A stretch of DNA of 43,761 bases from Litorilituus lipolyticus. GTDB taxonomy: Bacteria; Pseudomonadota; Gammaproteobacteria; Enterobacterales; Alteromonadaceae. Below, piece after piece: positions 25,867-34,221 of this stretch; within the stretch, counting starts at the first letter, position 1; each line of letters starts with the position of its first letter. Under the pieces are notes generated by a model, which saw nothing but the letters and a program-made list of their open reading frames with translations, was not told where the DNA came from and searched no databases. The stretch covers positions 1-43,761 of the forward strand of contig NZ_SAWY01000010.1 in assembly GCF_006439335.1 (NCBI RefSeq). The letters are read 5' to 3'. A program made the translations under genes and the position numbers.

Positions 25867-26397
25867 TTAAAGGTTATTTTTCAACTTTTTAGCTTGTTGT
25901 TTAGCGGTTTTTTTCTCTTGTCGGCGTCGCTTAAAAAACGCTGAAAGTAACTGACTACATTCTTGCGCCATTACACCAGAATGGACATCAACTTGGTGAT
26001 TTAATTTAGGCGTGTTTAGCAAATTAAAAACACTCCCAGCGGCACCCGTTTTTAAATCTAGACTTGCAAATACAACGCGCTTGATTCTACTGTGCACTAA
26101 TAATCCTGCGCACATAGCGCAAGGCTCTAATGTTACGTATAGTGTACAATCAAGTAATCGGTAATTATTTATTCTTTTGCCCGCAGCTCTTATAGCCATC
26201 ATTTCGGCGTGAGCAGAGGGATCGTTGAGCATAATTGACTGATTAAAGCCTTCACCAATAATTTCATCTTGATAAACGACAACTGCACCAACAGGAATTT
26301 CATCGTGCTGCTCTGCTTGTTGCGCTAGTTCAAAAGCTCTTTTCATAAACTTTTCATCAGATGAAATGTCTTGGGAATTTAAGGTTGATATGTTCAT
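25867..26397 (-). CDS. tadA: tRNA-specific adenosine deaminase
   Basis: 176 residues from ATG 26397; a GTG at 26415 would add six residues, and neither start has a strong Shine-Dalgarno sequence. Zinc/catalytic motifs: HAE (63-65) with proton-shuttle Glu65, and PCAMC (92-96) with Cys93 and Cys96 as zinc ligands. Also EIPVGAVVVYQDEIIGEGFN and SRIKRVVFASLDLKTGAAGS. It converts A34 to inosine in tRNA-Arg(ACG). The C-terminus is a basic Lys/Arg/Gln tail. It follows hemW closely on the minus strand. Confidence 0.94.
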   Translation of the reverse strand: MNISTLNSQDISSDEKFMKRAFELAQQAEQHDEIPVGAVVVYQDEIIGEGFNQSIMLNDPSAHAEMMAIRAAGKRINNYRLLDCTLYVTLEPCAMCAGLLVHSRIKRVVFASLDLKTGAAGSVFNLLNTPKLNHQVDVHSGVMAQECSQLLSAFFKRRRQEKKTAKQQAKKLKNNL

Positions 26398-26429
26398 ATA
26401 AATTAATGAGCTCACAATAATAGTTATCT

Positions 26430-27578
26430 TTATAGAAATAATTCTAATAAATCATTTAAGTAACGATGGCCTAATGTAGTAATTTGCCATTGTTGATTGT
26501 TGTGCTCCATTAAGCCTTTTTGCTCAGCTAAGTGCAGATGAGGTAATACTGTGTCACTTGTTAGCCCTGTATTTTGTTGATAATCATCTAGAGAAAACGA
26601 AGAGAATAATCGTAATCGATTCATCATGTATTCAAATGGTAATTCTGATGATTCAACAAGGTGGCAATGATCTAAATGGTTTCTGCTTTTATCCATATAA
26701 CCTTTAGGGTGCTTTATTTTAATGGTACGGATTATTTGCTGATTTTTAGTGTCAGTAATTTTGCCATGAGCCCCACAACCTATGCCAAGGTAATCACCAA
26801 ACTGCCAGTAATTTAAGTTATGCTGACACTGTTTATCTTTTTGGCTAAACGCTGAAATTTCATATTGCTTGTAGCCAGCTTCTGCCAGTAACTTAAACCC
26901 TTGATCTTGGATTTCCCATAATACTTCATCTTGCGGTAGTTTAGGTGGTTTAGAGTGAAAAGCAGTATTAGGCTCTATGGTAAGTTGGTACCAAGATAAA
27001 TGATCAGGTTTAAGCTTAATAGCGGTTTTTAAATCATCTAATGCATTCTCAAGTGACTGATTCGGTAATCCATGCATTAAATCAAGATTAAAGCTAGTGA
27101 TGCCAGCTTCTCTTGCATATTTAGCGGCGTTAAGTGCTTGTTGCGAATCATGAATACGGCCTAGTTTAATTAGCTTTTCAGACTCAAAAGATTGTACACC
27201 AATTGATAGTCGAGTGACGCCTGCTTTCACAAAACCTGCGAACTTTTCGCTTTCAACCGTACCTGGATTGGCTTCAAGGGTAACTTCTATATCATCCGTA
27301 TAACTAAATCGTGCTAAAACTTGCTCTAGCAAAGATGCTATTGCTTGTGGTGAAAATAAACTTGGTGTACCGCCACCAATGAAAATAGAGTGCAGTGCAC
27401 GCTCTGTTAAGTCAAAGCGTTCAATATCACTATCGAGATCTTTAATTAACTCTTCTATATAAGCTGTTTCATCAATATCATGTTTCAAGGCATGCGAATT
27501 AAAATCACAGTAAGGACATTTTTGCACACACCATGGAATGTGTATGTAAAGAGAGAGTTTAGGAGCAATAAGTGTCAT
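26430..27578 (-). CDS. hemW: Radical SAM heme chaperone HemW (coproporphyrinogen-III-oxidase-like)
   Basis: 382 residues. A radical SAM Cys triad CxxxCxxC is at 17/21/24 (WCVQKCPYCDF), followed by FIGGGTPSLFSP, EANPGTV, RLSIGVQSFE and NLDLMHGLPNQ. A HNLNYW motif (HNxxYW) and the C-terminal HemN_C-like winged domain mark HemW, a heme-binding chaperone, not the true HemN, which has a different N-terminus. It lies 18 bases after rdgB, and tadA follows; the rdgB-hemW order matches E. coli yggV-yggW. Confidence 0.94.
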   Translation of the reverse strand: MTLIAPKLSLYIHIPWCVQKCPYCDFNSHALKHDIDETAYIEELIKDLDSDIERFDLTERALHSIFIGGGTPSLFSPQAIASLLEQVLARFSYTDDIEVTLEANPGTVESEKFAGFVKAGVTRLSIGVQSFESEKLIKLGRIHDSQQALNAAKYAREAGITSFNLDLMHGLPNQSLENALDDLKTAIKLKPDHLSWYQLTIEPNTAFHSKPPKLPQDEVLWEIQDQGFKLLAEAGYKQYEISAFSQKDKQCQHNLNYWQFGDYLGIGCGAHGKITDTKNQQIIRTIKIKHPKGYMDKSRNHLDHCHLVESSELPFEYMMNRLRLFSSFSLDDYQQNTGLTSDTVLPHLHLAEQKGLMEHNNQQWQITTLGHRYLNDLLELFL

Positions 27579-27596
27579 TTTGTCGCAAGTGCCTGA

Positions 27597-28214
27597 TTAA
27601 TTGTTAACTTTGGCAAAGCTAAGTTGGTCAACCAGTTGCTTAAGAGCTTGACCACGATGACTCAGTTTATTTTTTACCTCACGAGGTAACTGTGCTGAGG
27701 TCATATTTAATGACTCTTGCCAAAAAACAGGATCATATCCAAAGCCTTGCTCGCCGTGCTTTTCTGTTGCGATACTACCTTGCCATACACCATGGCAGAT
27801 AATTGGCGTTGGGTCATGCTCATGTTTCATATAAACGAGGATACAGTGAAAGCGTGCAGTACGATCTTGCTCTTTTATATTCAAAAGTTCCGCGAGCAGC
27901 TTATTGGTATTATCATTGTCTGTTACCTCATCACCACATATATCGCTGGCATAGCGGGCAGAGTAAACACCTGGTGCTCCGTTTAGTGCATCTACTTCTA
28001 AACCAGAATCATCAGCAATGGCCGGTAGCCCAGTTATTTTAGCCGCATGACGAGCTTTAATTATGGCATTTTCTACGAAGGTAGTTCCCGTTTCAGCTAT
28101 ATCAGGAACGTTAAATTCACTTTGCGGTAAAACCGTAATGTTGTGCTTTGATAATAATGCGGCGAGTTCTTTGACTTTGCCTTGATTACCTGTGGCGAGT
28201 ACTACTTTAGACAT
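27597..28214 (-). CDS. rdgB: XTP/dITP pyrophosphatase (non-canonical purine NTPase)
   Basis: 205 residues. The Ham1/RdgB motif begins [19 protein letters not shown] (SNxGKxxE type). Then [45 protein letters not shown]-like region, [11 protein letters not shown] and a C-terminal [10 protein letters not shown]. It removes dITP and XTP from the nucleotide pool. It is the last upstream partner of hemW in a compact minus-strand run. A terminator lies upstream, so it probably has its own promoter. Confidence 0.95.
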   Translation of the reverse strand: [205 protein letters not shown]

Positions 28215-28283
28215 GATCTTTTGCTTTGATAATAGAGTGAATATAATATTTTAACGTAATTCTTTGGTAGGTTAAAACATTGA

Positions 28284-28310
28284 ACAAAAAAAAGGGCTGT
28301 ATCAGCCCTT
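28284..28310 (-). terminator. Terminator after the DUF4426 gene
   Basis: AAGGGCT (28292-28298) pairs with AGCCCTT (28304-28310). On the minus strand the stem is followed by a run of T from the A tract at 28286-28292. It separates DUF4426 from rdgB. Confidence 0.8.
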
Positions 28311-28354
28311 ATTTATTCACCCATGTGACATGTTTTCTGTTCTTTTCGCCAATA

Positions 28355-28789
28355 TTAATCAGCGTAAAACTTTTGAGAGAACTTTAATTGTTGCTCTTCA
28401 TTACCGTCAGTAATGGTTAAATCAAAATGAATAGTTTCTTCATTGTTATAACTGACCTGTGCTAAATAATAGATAGCACTGCCTTCTTTAACTTCGGTAA
28501 ACTCAAGGGTTTTAAATTGGCCTAAATTGTTTTTTGCCTTACCAGAGATACTTACGGATTTTGCTGGCGTACCTTTTTTGGTGTTATCAAGCACTGATAT
28601 ATTGACTAAACCATTAAATCGGCTTCGAGTAATACCATAAACCTTAGCAATTTCAGGCGTAAAAAACGTTGAACCTATAGCCATATAATGGACATTCATG
28701 CTGCCAAGCTTTTTCATGTTTTCAGCTTGAACGGCAGGGGAACTTATAAATGTAATGATGAGTAATATTGCCGATATTAATACTTTCAT
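28355..28789 (-). CDS. DUF4426 exported protein
   Basis: 144 residues. Signal peptide 1 to about 22 (KVLISAILLIITFISSPAVQA, cleavage before ENMKK). The mature part is a compact beta protein beginning LGSMNVHYMAIGSTFFTPEIAKVYGITRSR, with conserved motifs I associate with DUF4426, which sits between yggT and rdgB in Shewanella and Vibrio. The function is unknown; the location should be periplasmic. GGAG lies 8 bases before the ATG. Confidence 0.85.
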   Translation of the reverse strand: MKVLISAILLIITFISSPAVQAENMKKLGSMNVHYMAIGSTFFTPEIAKVYGITRSRFNGLVNISVLDNTKKGTPAKSVSISGKAKNNLGQFKTLEFTEVKEGSAIYYLAQVSYNNEETIHFDLTITDGNEEQQLKFSQKFYAD

Positions 28790-28908
28790 GATGTGCTCCA
28801 GAAATAATTACCTACAGGCTGTTAAATACGTAACCTAAGTATAGAACAGCCTATAAAATTTAGCGGGTTAATTTAGTGCTTTTCAATCTGAACTAATCTA
28901 GACAGAAA

Positions 28909-29454
28909 TTAAATAGAAGCCCAGTAAGGAAGTGAACCTGATAATAAAATATTAATGACATTCATCGCTAAAAAAGCGACTAATAATGATAAATCTAAAC
29001 CACCAATATTAGGCACTATGGCACGAATGGGTCTTAAAAAAGGTTCTGTTAATTGGTGTAAAATCATTAAGGTGGCATTGTAACCTTGTACTACCCAACT
29101 CATCAGCGCCATAACAATCATGATAACAAATAGTAAGAAACCTGCTTGTTTAATTAAAACCAGTAAGCCAATGTAAAAGGCTAATAGGCCTAGGCTTTCG
29201 CCAGCAAGTGCTGCAAGCGTTACAAACTTAAGTGTTGCAATGGCGTAGGCAAGTAATAGAGTTGCAAGGTCAAGGCCGCCAAAACCAGGAATAATACGGC
29301 GTAGTGGTACCACAAGAGGGTTACTCACTTTAACAATAAATTGGCTTAATGGGTTGTAAAAATCAGCTTTCACCCATTGCAACCACACACGAATAATTAA
29401 AATCATTAATAGGGCGTCAAAAGCGAATCTAAGCAAATAAATTATTGCTTCCAT
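28909..29454 (-). CDS. yggT: YggT family integral membrane protein
   Basis: 181 residues from ATG 29454, matching E. coli YggT at the N-terminus (EAIIYLLRFAFDALLMILIIRVWLQW). An upstream ATG at 29505 adds 17 polar residues and has no ribosome binding site. Two YGGT repeats are visible: WLQWVKADFYNPLSQFIVKVSNPLVVPLRRIIPGFGGLD and MSWVVQGYNATLMILHQLTEPFLRPIRAIVPNIGGLD, each flanked by transmembrane segments (four in total). The family is linked to osmotic tolerance and membrane protein organisation, poorly defined. GGAG is 11 bases upstream of the start. Confidence 0.92.
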   Translation of the reverse strand: MEAIIYLLRFAFDALLMILIIRVWLQWVKADFYNPLSQFIVKVSNPLVVPLRRIIPGFGGLDLATLLLAYAIATLKFVTLAALAGESLGLLAFYIGLLVLIKQAGFLLFVIMIVMALMSWVVQGYNATLMILHQLTEPFLRPIRAIVPNIGGLDLSLLVAFLAMNVINILLSGSLPYWASI

Positions 29455-29562
29455 AGGAATATAGTCTCCGAATAAAACATTTTTTTCATTTCTCACTGTA
29501 AGCATAAATAAAAAGCGTACAGATAACCATGGCTAACTTTGTAACATTTAAATAAAAAACAG

Positions 29563-30393
29563 TTAATTAGTGCTTTTTGCCATTTCTTGTGCTCTGGTTA
29601 AAGCCGCTTGCATGGAATTAGCTACAATTTGCTCTAATCCTTGCTGTCTAAACGTTTCTAAAGCTGCAAAGGTTGTTCCGCCTTTTGAGGTGACATTTTC
29701 GCGAAGCTGGCTGATAGGGATAGGGTTATGTTCAACCATTTGGGCAGCACCAAGTGCGGTTTGTTGTACTAGCAGTCGGCTTTCTTGCTCGGTAAAGCCA
29801 AATTCTTGCGCTTGTTTTTGCATTGCTTCCATAAATAGAAAGAAATAAGCAGGGCCTGAACCGGCAACAGCGGTTATTTCATTAATTTTATCTTCACTAG
29901 TAACCCAAATTACTTCACCTACAGCTGACATTAGTTTATTGGCGGCGGCTTTTTCTGCTTGATTGACTTCTTTCGAAGCAAAAAGGCCACTCATGCCTAA
30001 ACCTAATTGAGAAGGCGTATTTGGCATAGTGCGAACAACACTTGCTTTAGCGTTTAAGGCTGATTGGATTTGCGCTATTGTTGTGCCAGCAGCCACCGAT
30101 AAGAAAAGCTTATTTTTGATATTTATCTTTTCACTGATGTCTTGACATACCTGCTCTATAAAGTGAGGCTTAACTGATAATACAATAATATCGGCAAACT
30201 CAACGGCATCAATATTATTAGCGGTTTGTTCAATACCAAACTCTTTAGCTAAGGCTAATCGTTTTTCTGGTGAAGGGTTGGCCACAATAATATTTTTAGC
30301 GGGTACACCTGAATTGACTAATCCTATGGTAATTGATTTAGCCATATTGCCTGCACCAATAAAGGCTATTTTATTTAAAGATTGTTTTTCCAT
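29563..30393 (-). CDS. proC: Pyrroline-5-carboxylate reductase
   Basis: 276 residues. The Rossmann motif KIAFIGAGNMAKSI (8-21) binds NAD(P)H. Also VRTMPNTPSQLGLGMSGL, then the P5CR signature region AVAGSGPAYFFLFMEAM and ENVTSKGGTTFAALE. It performs the last step of proline synthesis. It is inserted between yggS and yggT as is usual in Shewanella and Vibrio relatives, 37 bases after yggS. Confidence 0.96.
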   Translation of the reverse strand: MEKQSLNKIAFIGAGNMAKSITIGLVNSGVPAKNIIVANPSPEKRLALAKEFGIEQTANNIDAVEFADIIVLSVKPHFIEQVCQDISEKINIKNKLFLSVAAGTTIAQIQSALNAKASVVRTMPNTPSQLGLGMSGLFASKEVNQAEKAAANKLMSAVGEVIWVTSEDKINEITAVAGSGPAYFFLFMEAMQKQAQEFGFTEQESRLLVQQTALGAAQMVEHNPIPISQLRENVTSKGGTTFAALETFRQQGLEQIVANSMQAALTRAQEMAKSTN

Positions 30394-30430
30394 GAATTAA
30401 TTACCTATTTAACTTGATCTATATTTTAAA

Positions 30431-31132
30431 TTATTTGTTGTTACGTTGACCAAATATCGCCGTACCAATTCTCACCATAGTGGAACCATGTTTAACGGCG
30501 AGTGATAGGTCATTTGACATGCCCAGAGATAAAGTATCAATACTTTCATATCGAGATCTTAATTCAATAAATAGCTTTGCCATTTTCTGATATATCTCTG
30601 GTCTGGCATTTTTTTCTGGAATTGCCATCAAGCCTCGTAGCGTTAAATTTTCACATTGGTTTACAACATCTGCTAAGGCGAATATTTGTTCGGGTGATAT
30701 ACCAGATTTTGTTTTTTCTTCGCTAATATTCACTTGTAAACAAATGTTTAGCGGGGTAAGGTGACTTTGCTTTTCATTGATAGATTCTTTGAGATGGTCA
30801 TTAAGACGTAAAGCAATTTTTTCTCTATCTACACTATGTACCCATGAGAAATTATTGGCGATTTGCTTGGTTTTATTTGATTGAATCGGGCCAATATAGT
30901 GCCAGTATATTTCAGGTAAATGGGAAAGCTGTTCTATTTTTTGTAGTGCTTCTTGTAGATAGTTTTCACCAAAATGATGTTGTCCAGCTACATATGCTTG
31001 TTCAATATCTTCGATGGGTTTGGTTTTTGAGACAGCTAAAAGCAGTACAGAGTCAACTAATCGGTTATTTTGTTGGCAAGCTTGAGCAATTTGCGCTTTA
31101 ATTTTATCAAGATTATCTTTAATGTTTATCAT
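30431..31132 (-). CDS. yggS: PLP homeostasis protein (YggS/PLPBP)
   Basis: 233 residues. The alanine-racemase-like N-domain fold carries the PLP lysine at K36 (LLAVSKTKP), then HHFGENYLQEA, WHYIGPIQSNKTK and the C-terminal LSLGMSNDLSLAVKHGSTMVRIGTAIFG, which holds the phosphate-binding residues. It binds pyridoxal phosphate without known enzyme activity and keeps PLP and amino acid balance. It starts the minus-strand run, divergent from pilT with only 44 bases between. Confidence 0.95.
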   Translation of the reverse strand: MINIKDNLDKIKAQIAQACQQNNRLVDSVLLLAVSKTKPIEDIEQAYVAGQHHFGENYLQEALQKIEQLSHLPEIYWHYIGPIQSNKTKQIANNFSWVHSVDREKIALRLNDHLKESINEKQSHLTPLNICLQVNISEEKTKSGISPEQIFALADVVNQCENLTLRGLMAIPEKNARPEIYQKMAKLFIELRSRYESIDTLSLGMSNDLSLAVKHGSTMVRIGTAIFGQRNNK

Positions 31133-31176
31133 GTTTAGTTGTTAACCTTTCCACTTATAAAATTACTGAGGTTTTT

Positions 31177-32220
31177 ATGGATATTACCGAATTACTTGCA
31201 TTTAGTGTGCAGCATGACGCTTCTGATTTACATCTATCAACTGGCACCCCGCCATCTATTCGTGTAGATGGTGATGTACGTAAGCTCAATATCCCAGCTT
31301 TTGATGCAAAAGATGTTAATGCGTTGGTCTATGATATTATGAATGACAGACAACGCAAAGAGTATGAAGAAAATTTAGAGGTCGATTTCTCTTTTGAAGT
31401 GCCAAACCTTGCACGTTTCAGGGTAAATGCTTTTAACCAAAATAGAGGCCCAGCAGCAGTATTTCGTACTATCCCAAGTAAAATATTGACCCTTGAAGAC
31501 TTAGGTTGTCCTGACATTTTTCGAGATATTGCAGATACGCCACGTGGCTTAGTATTAGTTACGGGCCCTACTGGCTCGGGTAAATCGACTACCTTAGCAG
31601 CTATGGTTGATTATATTAATGACCATAAACATGATCACATTTTAACCATTGAAGATCCAATTGAATTTGTTCATGAAAATAAGAAATGTTTACTTAACCA
31701 ACGTGAAGTACACCGCGATACCTTAAGTTTTGAGGCAGCATTACGTTCAGCATTGCGTGAAGATCCTGATGTTATCTTAGTTGGTGAGATGCGTGATTTA
31801 GAGACGATTCGATTAGCCATGACCGCGGCAGAAACAGGTCACTTGGTTTTTGGTACATTACATACCACATCTGCTCCAAAAACTATTGACCGTATTATTG
31901 ATGTATTCCCAGGGGAAGAAAAGTCAATGGTACGCTCTATGTTATCAGAATCACTTCGTGCAGTAATTTCTCAAACATTAATCAAGAAAGTAGGCGGCGG
32001 GCGAGTTGCAGCTCATGAGATTATGATTGGTGTTCCCGCTATTCGTAATTTAATACGTGAAGATAAAATAGCGCAAATGTATTCAGCAATTCAAACAGGT
32101 ATGTCTCACGGGATGCAAACGATGGATCAATGTTTACAAAATTTAGTTAATCGAGGCATGATTACTCGACAAGATGCGATGGAAAAAGCGGTAGATAAGA
32201 ACCAATTTTCTGGTTATTAG
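31177..32220 (+). CDS. pilT: Type IV pilus retraction ATPase PilT
   Basis: 347 residues, the family length. Walker A GPTGSGKST (130-138), Asp-box and Walker B EDPDVILVGEMRD (Glu204), His-box THTT-type LHTTSAPKTIDR, and the PilT-specific AIRNLIRE motif (288-295). It powers depolymerisation of type IV pili from the cytoplasmic face and so twitching and DNA uptake. pilU follows 132 bases downstream. A hairpin lies between. Confidence 0.97.
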   Translation: MDITELLAFSVQHDASDLHLSTGTPPSIRVDGDVRKLNIPAFDAKDVNALVYDIMNDRQRKEYEENLEVDFSFEVPNLARFRVNAFNQNRGPAAVFRTIPSKILTLEDLGCPDIFRDIADTPRGLVLVTGPTGSGKSTTLAAMVDYINDHKHDHILTIEDPIEFVHENKKCLLNQREVHRDTLSFEAALRSALREDPDVILVGEMRDLETIRLAMTAAETGHLVFGTLHTTSAPKTIDRIIDVFPGEEKSMVRSMLSESLRAVISQTLIKKVGGGRVAAHEIMIGVPAIRNLIREDKIAQMYSAIQTGMSHGMQTMDQCLQNLVNRGMITRQDAMEKAVDKNQFSGY

Positions 32221-32227
32221 AACCCAT

Positions 32228-32254
32228 AACTAGCTCGATAAAATCGAGCTAGTT
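32228..32254 (+). terminator. Hairpin between pilT and pilU
   Basis: AACTAGCTCGAT (32228-32239) pairs with ATCGAGCTAGTT (32243-32254) around three A. The tail is TGTACGCTTG, not a T run, so it is more likely an mRNA stabiliser or weak attenuator than a full terminator. Confidence 0.45.
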
Positions 32255-32352
32255 TGTACGCTTGTTTAAAATGTTGTGTTAAAAATGTCTTGTTGTATAG
32301 GATTATTAATTTAACGAGTTTTACAACGTGACACTATGTAAAAGGTAATCGA

Positions 32353-33486
32353 ATGAAGTTTCATCAATTATTAATGAAAATGGTGCAAGAAGACGCATCT
32401 GATATGTTTGTAACGGCTAAGTTGCAAGTGAGCGCAAAAATCAATGGTGAATTACGACCTATTGATGATGAACCATTAACACCAGAAGAATCTTTATCTT
32501 TAGTTCACGATGCCATGAACGAAAAACAAAAGAAGCAGTTTGATGAAGAAAAAGAATGTAACTTCGCTATTGAAATTGAAGGTATAGGGCGTTTTCGTGT
32601 TTCTGCTTTCTGGCAACGTGATATGGCTGGCATGGTCATTCGTCGAATTGTTACTGATATTCCTGATGTTGATGATTTAGGTTTGCCATCTGTTTTGAAA
32701 GATGTGGTTATGACTAAACGTGGCTTAGTACTGTTTGTTGGTGGTACCGGTACTGGTAAGTCAACCTCTATGGCTGCATTGATTGGCTATCGAAATAGAA
32801 ATTCACGAGGTCATATTCTCACAATTGAAGATCCGGTGGAATTTGTCCATGAGCATGGTAAAAGTATGATAACGCAACGTGAAGTTGGTTTAGATACTGA
32901 ATCATTTGATGCGGCTTTACAAAGTTCATTACGTCAAGCACCAGATGTAATTCTAATTGGTGAGATTCGAAGTAAAGAAATTATGGAGCACGCGTTAAGT
33001 TTTGCTGAAACAGGCCATTTATGTATCGCGACACTGCATGCGAATAATGCTAACCAAGCCATTGACCGGATTATGCATTTAGTACCAGCAGATCAGCATG
33101 GCAAGTTATTATTTGATTTAGCTTTAAATCTTAGAGGGGTTATTGCTCAGCAACTTGTACCAACTAAAGATGGCAATAGCCGAGTTGCAGCGATTGAAAT
33201 TTTGCTTAACTCACCTTATGTAAGTGAGTTGATTAAAAAAGGTGAGATCGGTGGTATAAAAGAGGTCATGGAAAAATCAAATGAACTTGGTATGCAAACT
33301 TTCGATCAGGCATTGTTTAATCATTACCAACAAGGTTTGATCACCTATGCTGATGCACTACATCATGCAGACTCACCTAATGATTTACGCCTAATGATAA
33401 AATTACGTAGTAATGAACAAGGCGGTACAGGCGGGTTATCGGGTGTTACCTTAGATGGTCTTGAAGATAAAGATGAGCTGATGTAG
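32353..33486 (+). CDS. pilU: PilT-like ATPase PilU
   Basis: 377 residues. Walker A GGTGTGKST (130-138), Walker B QAPDVILIGEIRS and His-box LHANNANQAIDR; the C-terminal extension beyond residue 345 (HHADSPNDLRLMIK...) is typical of PilU against PilT. It assists PilT in retraction and needs PilT in studied species. It follows pilT, ends at a strong terminator. Confidence 0.95.
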   Translation: MKFHQLLMKMVQEDASDMFVTAKLQVSAKINGELRPIDDEPLTPEESLSLVHDAMNEKQKKQFDEEKECNFAIEIEGIGRFRVSAFWQRDMAGMVIRRIVTDIPDVDDLGLPSVLKDVVMTKRGLVLFVGGTGTGKSTSMAALIGYRNRNSRGHILTIEDPVEFVHEHGKSMITQREVGLDTESFDAALQSSLRQAPDVILIGEIRSKEIMEHALSFAETGHLCIATLHANNANQAIDRIMHLVPADQHGKLLFDLALNLRGVIAQQLVPTKDGNSRVAAIEILLNSPYVSELIKKGEIGGIKEVMEKSNELGMQTFDQALFNHYQQGLITYADALHHADSPNDLRLMIKLRSNEQGGTGGLSGVTLDGLEDKDELM

Positions 33487-33517
33487 AAAATCATCATTCA
33501 ACTTAGTTTTATGTGAT

Positions 33518-33545
33518 AAAAGGCTAATTAATTAGCCTTTTTTTA
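33518..33545 (+). terminator. Terminator after pilU
   Basis: AAAAGGCTAA (33518-33527) pairs with TTAGCCTTTT (33532-33541), followed by TTT. It could also serve the convergent CBS gene. Confidence 0.85.
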
Positions 33546-33585
33546 TGTGTGTAGATCATGAGTTACCGCAAATTAGGCCGGTAAG

Positions 33586-34020
33586 TTAATTTTGATTACT
33601 TAACTTTCTACGGTATTGCAAGGCAATCACTTTTAAAATATCCCGCCACGTTATAATCCCAATGGCTCTGCTTTTTTCGTCAATAACGGGCAGGCACGAA
33701 ATATGGTTATCATGAAAAAGTAAAACAGCTTCATTTATCGACTGTTCTTTTTGGGCACTGATTAAGTCTCTAGACATGATTTGATGTACTTTTTGTTGGG
33801 CAAAGGTAATGTCTCTTGGGGTTTCTTTGCTAGTACCTATTGTGGGGCTTAATTGTTTAAATAAATCTCTGTCGGTTATAACGCCGGCTAAGGCGCCTTC
33901 ATCATCATTAATCAATATGTGATGAATATTATGCGTAGCGAAGATATCCTTTGCTTTGTTCAAATCATCATCTAGTTGCAATGTTATTAGAGATTTAGTC
34001 ATCAAAGTTTCAATTTTCAT
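33586..34020 (-). CDS. CBS-pair domain protein
   Basis: 144 residues from ATG 34020; a TTG at 34044 has no ribosome binding site. Two CBS domains: residues about 3-60 (ETLMTKSLITLQLDDDLNKAKDIFATHNIHHILINDDEGALAGVITDRDL) and about 77-136 (VHQIMSRDLISAQKEQSINEAVLLFHDNHISCLPVIDEKSRAIGIITWRDI). Such stand-alone pairs usually bind adenine nucleotides and regulate a partner. The partner is unknown here; neighbours give no hint. Confidence 0.88.
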   Translation of the reverse strand: MKIETLMTKSLITLQLDDDLNKAKDIFATHNIHHILINDDEGALAGVITDRDLFKQLSPTIGTSKETPRDITFAQQKVHQIMSRDLISAQKEQSINEAVLLFHDNHISCLPVIDEKSRAIGIITWRDILKVIALQYRRKLSNQN

Positions 34021-34221
34021 TTTAGTAATTTCTCTACTTTTCAAACGATTAAGGAGTTATTAGGTAATTTATAGTTAGTATAGTGCGAAAACAGTTAGCG
34101 ACAAGAGTGATTGTGTTGTTTTTTCTATCTCATCGGATCAGATGATTTAGCTTTTACTTAATGTTATCTTGTATTCTTACTGTGTTTAATCACTAAAATA
34201 TCAAAGTCTATGAGGAAAATT

